From: Carallia brachiata
Lineage: Eukaryota; Streptophyta; Magnoliopsida; Malpighiales; Rhizophoraceae
NCBI GenBank assembly: GCA_021464245.1
Contig: JADCRB010000043.1
Location: 1,301,576 to 1,365,575, forward strand
Direction: 5' to 3'
Length of the DNA stretch: 64,000 nt
Position 1 is the stretch's first letter; every line of letters begins with the position of its first letter. Positions 58,557 through 64,000 of this stretch are shown piece after piece. The notes beneath the pieces were generated by a model, which saw only the letters and a list, made by a program, of their open reading frames with translations, made no database searches and was not told where the DNA came from. The position numbers and the translations under genes were made by a program.

Positions 58557-59298
58557 CACTCTAACCATGCCCGATTCGCCGCGTGAAAAGGCAAGTCTCA
58601 GCCAGTAGTCTTCGAACTTCCCCAACCACAAGTCAAATTCAGTGTAAAATTTTTTCAACGACCGAGACCAATTTTTTTCTTGGCCAAAAAAAAAAAAATT
58701 TCTTTCAAGACATACATTTGTAGTAGTTTCAACGGAAGTTGGTCGTCTAATTCGGGACATTTGGGATGCGGAAAATAATGAGAATATTTGACTAATTGTT
58801 CCGCCTAGACAGCCGCTCTTGACCGGGGTTCCATGAAATCACCGTATAGTCTGCGTGGGACCCAGACAAGTCCTGCTCTCTAGCTCCCTACAAGTTGACA
58901 GTCCCTTCGTCCATTGAGGACCAAACCAAAATTATTTTCCGTTCACTTCTGAGATCATATGTCAAAGAAGAACCTACTGATCAACTCATAGATGTCATAG
59001 GGACTTGGGATTCAATATGGGAAAACAGGAAAATGAAATAACGAAAATCATAAATGGAAAAAAAAAAAAAACTAAGTTCTTTTAAATATGTTATGGTGGG
59101 GAAAAAATAAAATAGAGAAGCTGAATGAAAAATGAAAGCGAGGAAAACAAGTCAAAGCATAAAAATAATTGTTTATTTAATATAATTAGAGATATATTTA
59201 TTTTATGAATATTCAGCATAATAAAATATTCAAAACAAAATATTTTATTACATATTGTTAACATTTCGTCAGAGTATCAAATAATATTTCTCATGTTC

Positions 59299-59300
<2 letters not shown>

Positions 59301-59331
<31 letters not shown>
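59301..59331. repeat. (ATT)n microsatellite
   Basis: Ten tandem ATT units, perfect. Confidence 0.95.
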
Positions 59332-59334
<3 letters not shown>

Positions 59335-61529
59335 GCACTCGATATCTTGGTCGATGATCTTTAGTATTGTCAAATCTCGATCTCTTTGGTCAAGATAGTT
59401 TTCAAAATTATTGATTATGGTTTCCAAGCACTCAGACTTTGTTAATTACTAATTATAACGCAGCAAAGCGATTGTTGGATCCCAGATAGGTCCCACGAAG
59501 CCTGAACTTGACATGCGGCGAAGTTTATTCTTTTGTGCAAAGCGGTGAAGGATTTTGTAGGTTCATTGATTAGAGTTTAAGTGCTTAATATATGTGCTTC
59601 ATAAGTACTAATTAATAATAATAATAGAGATCAACATATGATGTAATAAAGGTCATCGTTTTTCAAGCAATAATAGAGTGGTTTTGAATCCGAACAAACT
59701 ATGATCAAAGTACGAGCGTTTCTGGTCACCTTAGCAATTAAACAAGGTAAGATTGTTTAGCGACTGGCGAGCGAGCAATAATAGAGAACATGAGGATTTG
59801 TTTACTCATTCCCTTTATTTTTTTCACTTTTAATGCAAATCTTGTGTCGTAATTAATGAGTTTATTTCCAGAAGATGACGTCTAGATTTCTAGCCCCCTT
59901 TCACATTCAGCGCAGACCCATATTACGTGCGTATTGTTGCCAGGCCAAGGCTGGGCAAAGTTTAGAAATTTGATGACTTCCCATAAAAGAGAAACTGACC
60001 GTTTATATTTTGGTCCCGTTAGAAATTTCTAATCCCACCATCCTCTTCTTGCCCCGATGGCAATCCATCTGATCACACCTGCCAAAGTCATGGGTAAGAC
60101 GGCTGGTAGTTACAATAGCAACAATTAAACAAAAACCCATAAGACCAAGAAAGTTCTAATTCCACATCTGCACACATGGTTTGCAGATGATTCAATAATA
60201 ATTGATATAATTGAAGGCAACAACCTCTAATAAAGAGATTTGAGATTCGAATTTCAATTATTTTCTCATTCTTTTAATCTTTTTAAACCGTTGGACTACC
60301 CGTTTTAAATAATAATAATTATAAAAAAAAAACGCGATGGTTTGCAGCGGATAGAAAATTTTGATGGTCATATTGGTGCAATTATTCAAAATGGATAAGG
60401 GATAACATGAGTGGGGGTGGGCGTACGTGAATAGATGCATCTCATTATCAATCGCTCGGGGAAGAACATCTAGTGGGTTTGTGCATTTTATCCTGAATTA
60501 TATCTTATTGAGATATAGAATTGTTCAAAAAAAAAGAGATTGAGATAGAGAAGAATATTAATAATATGGACGTGAAGTTACCCATTGTTGAAGAATTTAT
60601 GCGCGTGCGCTTTTACAGTAGTTTCATGAACAAATATAACATATAGGATGTGCATTATCCTTTCGTTGTAAAGTTCGAACGAAATTCAAGTGTTTGGCTT
60701 TATTTTAGTTGGACTAGGCCTTTTTTTTAAATCTTGAAAAGGTAGTCACAAATCACGAAAAAGAGAAACATAGGAGAAAGTGATGGAGATCGAACTCTTG
60801 CAACAACAAAGAAGCTAAGGGCTCTGTCTAGTTCTTTAGATGTGAATTTTTTAACCTAAAGATGTGTTTAGATTGTGAGAAATTGATAAAAATAAAATGT
60901 GAGAAAAAAGTTGTGATAAAAGAAAGTATTTGTATGAATAAAAAATATGTGAGAAAGAAATGATTAAAAAAAGAAAAAAAATTATAAAAAAATGTAGTAG
61001 TTTGAATAGATGAAAAATATATGAAAAAAATGATATAATTTTGATTAGTTATTTGTTTTTGGTCTGCAGAATTCTTTCACATGATTTTCCTACAAAACAA
61101 ATGGAGAATAAGAAATAAGATGCGCATTATTATATAGTTTGATGAATGGCTGCCAATTGAAAACAATATAATATAATATGTTATATATTAAAAACCTTTT
61201 GTTCTACGTGGGAGACACAGAGTATTCAATGCATTTAGTAGCCGACCTTCTTTGGCAATAACTGTTGTCAGGCTTCCTTGGTTCTTCAAGAAACACGAAG
61301 TCGTAAGTATTAAGGGGGTTGGTGAATGATGTTGTCACACTCATAATAATCTCATTTATGTTAAGGCCGTTATCAAAATTGTTGTCTCAATCTAATTAAG
61401 ACAATGATTTTTGAAGATAAAACCGTTGACTTGGAGTTAATGCAACAATTAATGTCATGGTGGCATTAAAAAAAAAAACATTTCCACCCAAAGTAACCTC
61501 CTTATCAATACAGCTTTTTACGCTTATTT

Positions 61530-62175
61530 GACTTACTTATTCATTATTGTTATTACTGTTACTAATTGTTAATTATTATTACTGATTATGAATTATTATT
61601 ACTGATTACTGTTACTAATTATTAAAATAAAATTATAGTATTTGGTTAAATTGATATTTACTATTTACTATTCAAATTATAAAATAACTATTTTGTATAT
61701 TACATATATTTTTTTTACCGGAATCATTCTTGTAAAGGAAAAAATCGATTCGTTTTGATTGTCTATATGTTAGTAAATTTTGACTACATAATATATACTA
61801 CGATTTCAAAAAAAAATAATAATTTGCAACAAATTCTAATAAAAAACAATCAATAATTTTTTAAATAAAAAATAATTTTATGAAAAATTTTAAAAATATG
61901 TTTAATAAAATTTTACACAGTAATTAATATATTGTCTTATTTCTATTAATAACTATTAGTATTATTTTTTACAAATAAAATAAAATAACTTAATTTATTA
62001 AAAAAATTTAATATATATATATTAAATTCAGTCTTACAAATAAAAAAAAAAAAGTATTTTGGTTTAAAGAATTTGTATTAGCAACTGAGAGTTCTAAAAA
62101 ATAGTTAACCTATTTTTTAAAACAGCAGCTGATTAGACTCTCTATTAGTAATCAATAACTTTTTCAAATATTTTA
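61530..62175. mobile_element. MITE-like AT-rich element
   Basis: Starts with repeated TTATTACTG and TTAATTATTATTACTG blocks and ends with a partly inverted version (CTATTAGTAATCAATAACTT). It is similar to the blocks near 44405 and 48980. The ends are approximate. Confidence 0.45.
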
Positions 62176-62629
62176 CTATACGCTCATACCTTTTTTTTTT
62201 CAAATTGAAACATAATTTTTAATTTCAAGCTAAACATAAAACATGGCAAGTTTTTTTGTTTTTTTATTTGAGTTAATACACAAAACTATTATAAATTTTA
62301 TTAACGTAAATCTAATACAAATTTTAAAAAATAATAAATCTAATACTAATTTTACTCAAAATAACAAATTTAATACGTAATAATTTTATATGAATAAATC
62401 TGTCAGTTTTAATAACGGATTTATATAAATATATATATGTATGATAACATGATAATCATATAAGTTAGTACTATATTATCAAAACAGATAAATTTTATTT
62501 AAGAAATTTTATAGCGTGTTAGATTTGTTATTTTAGACAAAATTAATATTAAATTTATTACTTTTTAAAATTAATACTAAATTTATTATTTTAAAAAAAG
62601 CTAATGATATCGTTGTATGTTAACCTTTT

Positions 62630-62900
62630 TTGTTTTTTTTAGCAAGAAAGAGATCATTCATTTATTCAGCCATAGATCGTCTTACATTTTTCTTGATAAA
62701 ATCAAAAACATAATTCAAACAAGACTCATGAGTTAACAAACCATAGCAAGTCGAATAGGAAGTTTCGTAACACCGGTGGTGGTGCTATACCTCATCATGT
62801 AACTTCGCCCAAAACCATCCAAGATTAAAGGCCAGGGTGAAGAGAGAACAAAAGAGCAAAACTTTGAGCTTCCAAATACTTTCACTTTCATTGCACATGT
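62630..62900 (-). other. Possible LINE 3' fragment, minus strand
   Basis: A T-rich run before 62640 followed (on the minus strand, reading left) by AATAAATGAATGATC and a moderately GC-rich segment resembles the 3' end of a LINE. No RNase H motif could be read with confidence. Confidence 0.25.
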
Positions 62901-64000
62901 GCAAAACCCCTTCCCATTATAATAGAAACTTCAGTCGGAATCTGATTGAGACGTCACAATCACTTTCGTCGCGTTAAGTTTGGTCTTCGTACGTAGCTGT
63001 ATATTAGTAATTAGTCGGCATATATTTTTGTCTCATACACGAGCTTCATTTACATTAAGGATTTTTTTTTTTTGAACAGAAAAAAAAAAAAGATAAAAAG
63101 AATCTATGCTTAAAGCTTTAAAACAGCCCCATATAGACATTAATATGATCAAGCCAGCTAATACTTTCTTTCTTTCTTTCTTTCTTTCTTCCTTTTTTTT
63201 TTGCATATATTACGTGGCAAGCAATAATTGTTGTCGTTGATGACCATATAAATTGTAAATAAAAACTAATAAGACAGGTAATTGAAGAGGTAAATTTTTG
63301 TGAATCTCTTAGTCTTGGCATATTGTTTTTTTTTTTAATTTTAATTCTTTTCGACTAAACGGGTAAGTTACAGTTTGGACTAAAGTTCGCAAGTGATGAT
63401 ATTTAACCAAAATACAACCCAAAAAAAACAAAAAACAAAAACAAAGAAATACAGAATAGGATACGATAACTGATAATGATGCTAAAGCTAAATGCAAAAT
63501 AATGCTGGGCGAAAATAGAGTCTGGAGACATGGTATGTGTAACTTTCGTGGAATTAATACCTATTGTAATCAATTGGCATTCCAATTCATTTATCGCATA
63601 TGAGAATTGGCTACTAAAGTTCTCATTTTGTCATTTTCATCACTTCTCTCTATAGCAAACCTTTTCGAAAATCTTTTTGATCACTTACCAGTGGGATGGT
63701 CAAACATTCCAATTTCATTATCATACATGGTAGTATGGTACATGTACTGTAATTTTTTTGGTGCCCACAAACTAAGATAGGAAAAAAGTAACTAATTGAC
63801 TTGGTTAATATATAAACCCCAGTAAAATTAGTTTTACTAATAAATTAACTCACTAGAGCACTTTTAGCTTATATCCAATGAAGATGATGTTATATTTTTG
63901 GGCTGAATAAAATTATGGTTATGTTAAATGTGTTCAACGAATTTATTGCTACATATGAAAAAAGTACAGCATCATATTAAGTAAAGTGAGTGCCTATTGG
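62901..64000. other. Intergenic to the right edge, no gene seen
   Basis: AT-rich DNA with a (TTTC)n run at about 63164-63190. No coding exon, RNA gene or element end is recognised. Confidence 0.6.

Larger units (their letters stand above)
56303..61500. other. Intergenic, no gene supported
   Basis: AT-rich DNA with an (ATT)n run at 59301-59331, a small GC-richer segment at 57970-58160 (tandem GGTGGCAT), and a hairpin at 58492-58556. Frames around 58440-58760 are not recognisable. Another low-complexity repeat block (TGTGAGAAA, GATGAAAAA) lies at about 60820-61110. Confidence 0.55.

Noticed and set aside
58492..58561. Hairpin GTGGTCCT/AGGACCAC as a MIRNA precursor
   Set aside because: The outer stem is only 8 bp with a long poorly paired middle, too short for a plant miRNA precursor.
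1..64000. tRNA, rRNA, snoRNA and CRISPR arrays
   Set aside because: I scanned by eye for tRNA box patterns, rRNA cores and regular spacer repeats and saw none. Short repeats present are MITEs or microsatellites. A tRNAscan-SE/Infernal run would settle the RNA genes.

Overview
The window is nuclear DNA of a flowering plant, most likely a eudicot. Spliceosomal introns with GT-AG ends, long AT-rich intergenic DNA, abundant poly(A)/poly(T) tracts and plant-type transposable elements all point that way. The protein families (NRAMP5-like metal transporter, A1-type cyclin, AAP-type amino acid permease, DUF688 protein, TolB/DPP6-like secreted protein) are plant families. I cannot name the species from sequence alone.

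Layout. 1-945 (minus) is a decayed Ty3/gypsy gag cut by the left edge. 3083-8954 (minus) is an intact 13-exon NRAMP5-like Mn/Cd transporter of 555 aa. 12012-14357 is a complete non-autonomous LTR retrotransposon with 259-bp LTRs, PBS and purine tract. 18217-18801 (minus) is a one-exon DUF688-type protein. 22775-26329 (plus) is an 11-exon A1-type cyclin of 496 aa. It converges with 27080-29260 (minus), a one-exon secreted beta-propeller protein of 726 aa. 40245-42043 (plus) is a 5-exon AAP-type amino acid permease of 464 aa whose expected N-terminal ATG is out of frame. 45569-46384 holds a broken receptor-like kinase whose C-terminal part is duplicated head to head. It forms a roughly 220-bp inverted repeat and lies downstream of what looks like a promoter and spliced 5' leader at about 48.05-48.2 kb. 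From 48.2 kb to the right edge I found no intact gene, only repeats, LINE fragments and AT-rich DNA.

The genes are ordinary, independently transcribed plant genes with no operon-like grouping. Two transporters (NRAMP and AAP) lie 31 kb apart with nothing to suggest functional linkage.

The most unusual items are: the inverted-repeat kinase pseudogene, which could make a long hairpin RNA against kinase relatives; a 2-kb foldback just downstream of AAP; the frame offset at the AAP start; a probable GC-AG intron in NRAMP; the complete small LTR element; and several MITE/hAT insertions with recognisable target duplications. All exon coordinates were derived by hand from homology and splice signals. 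No database search, folding or alignment program was run.
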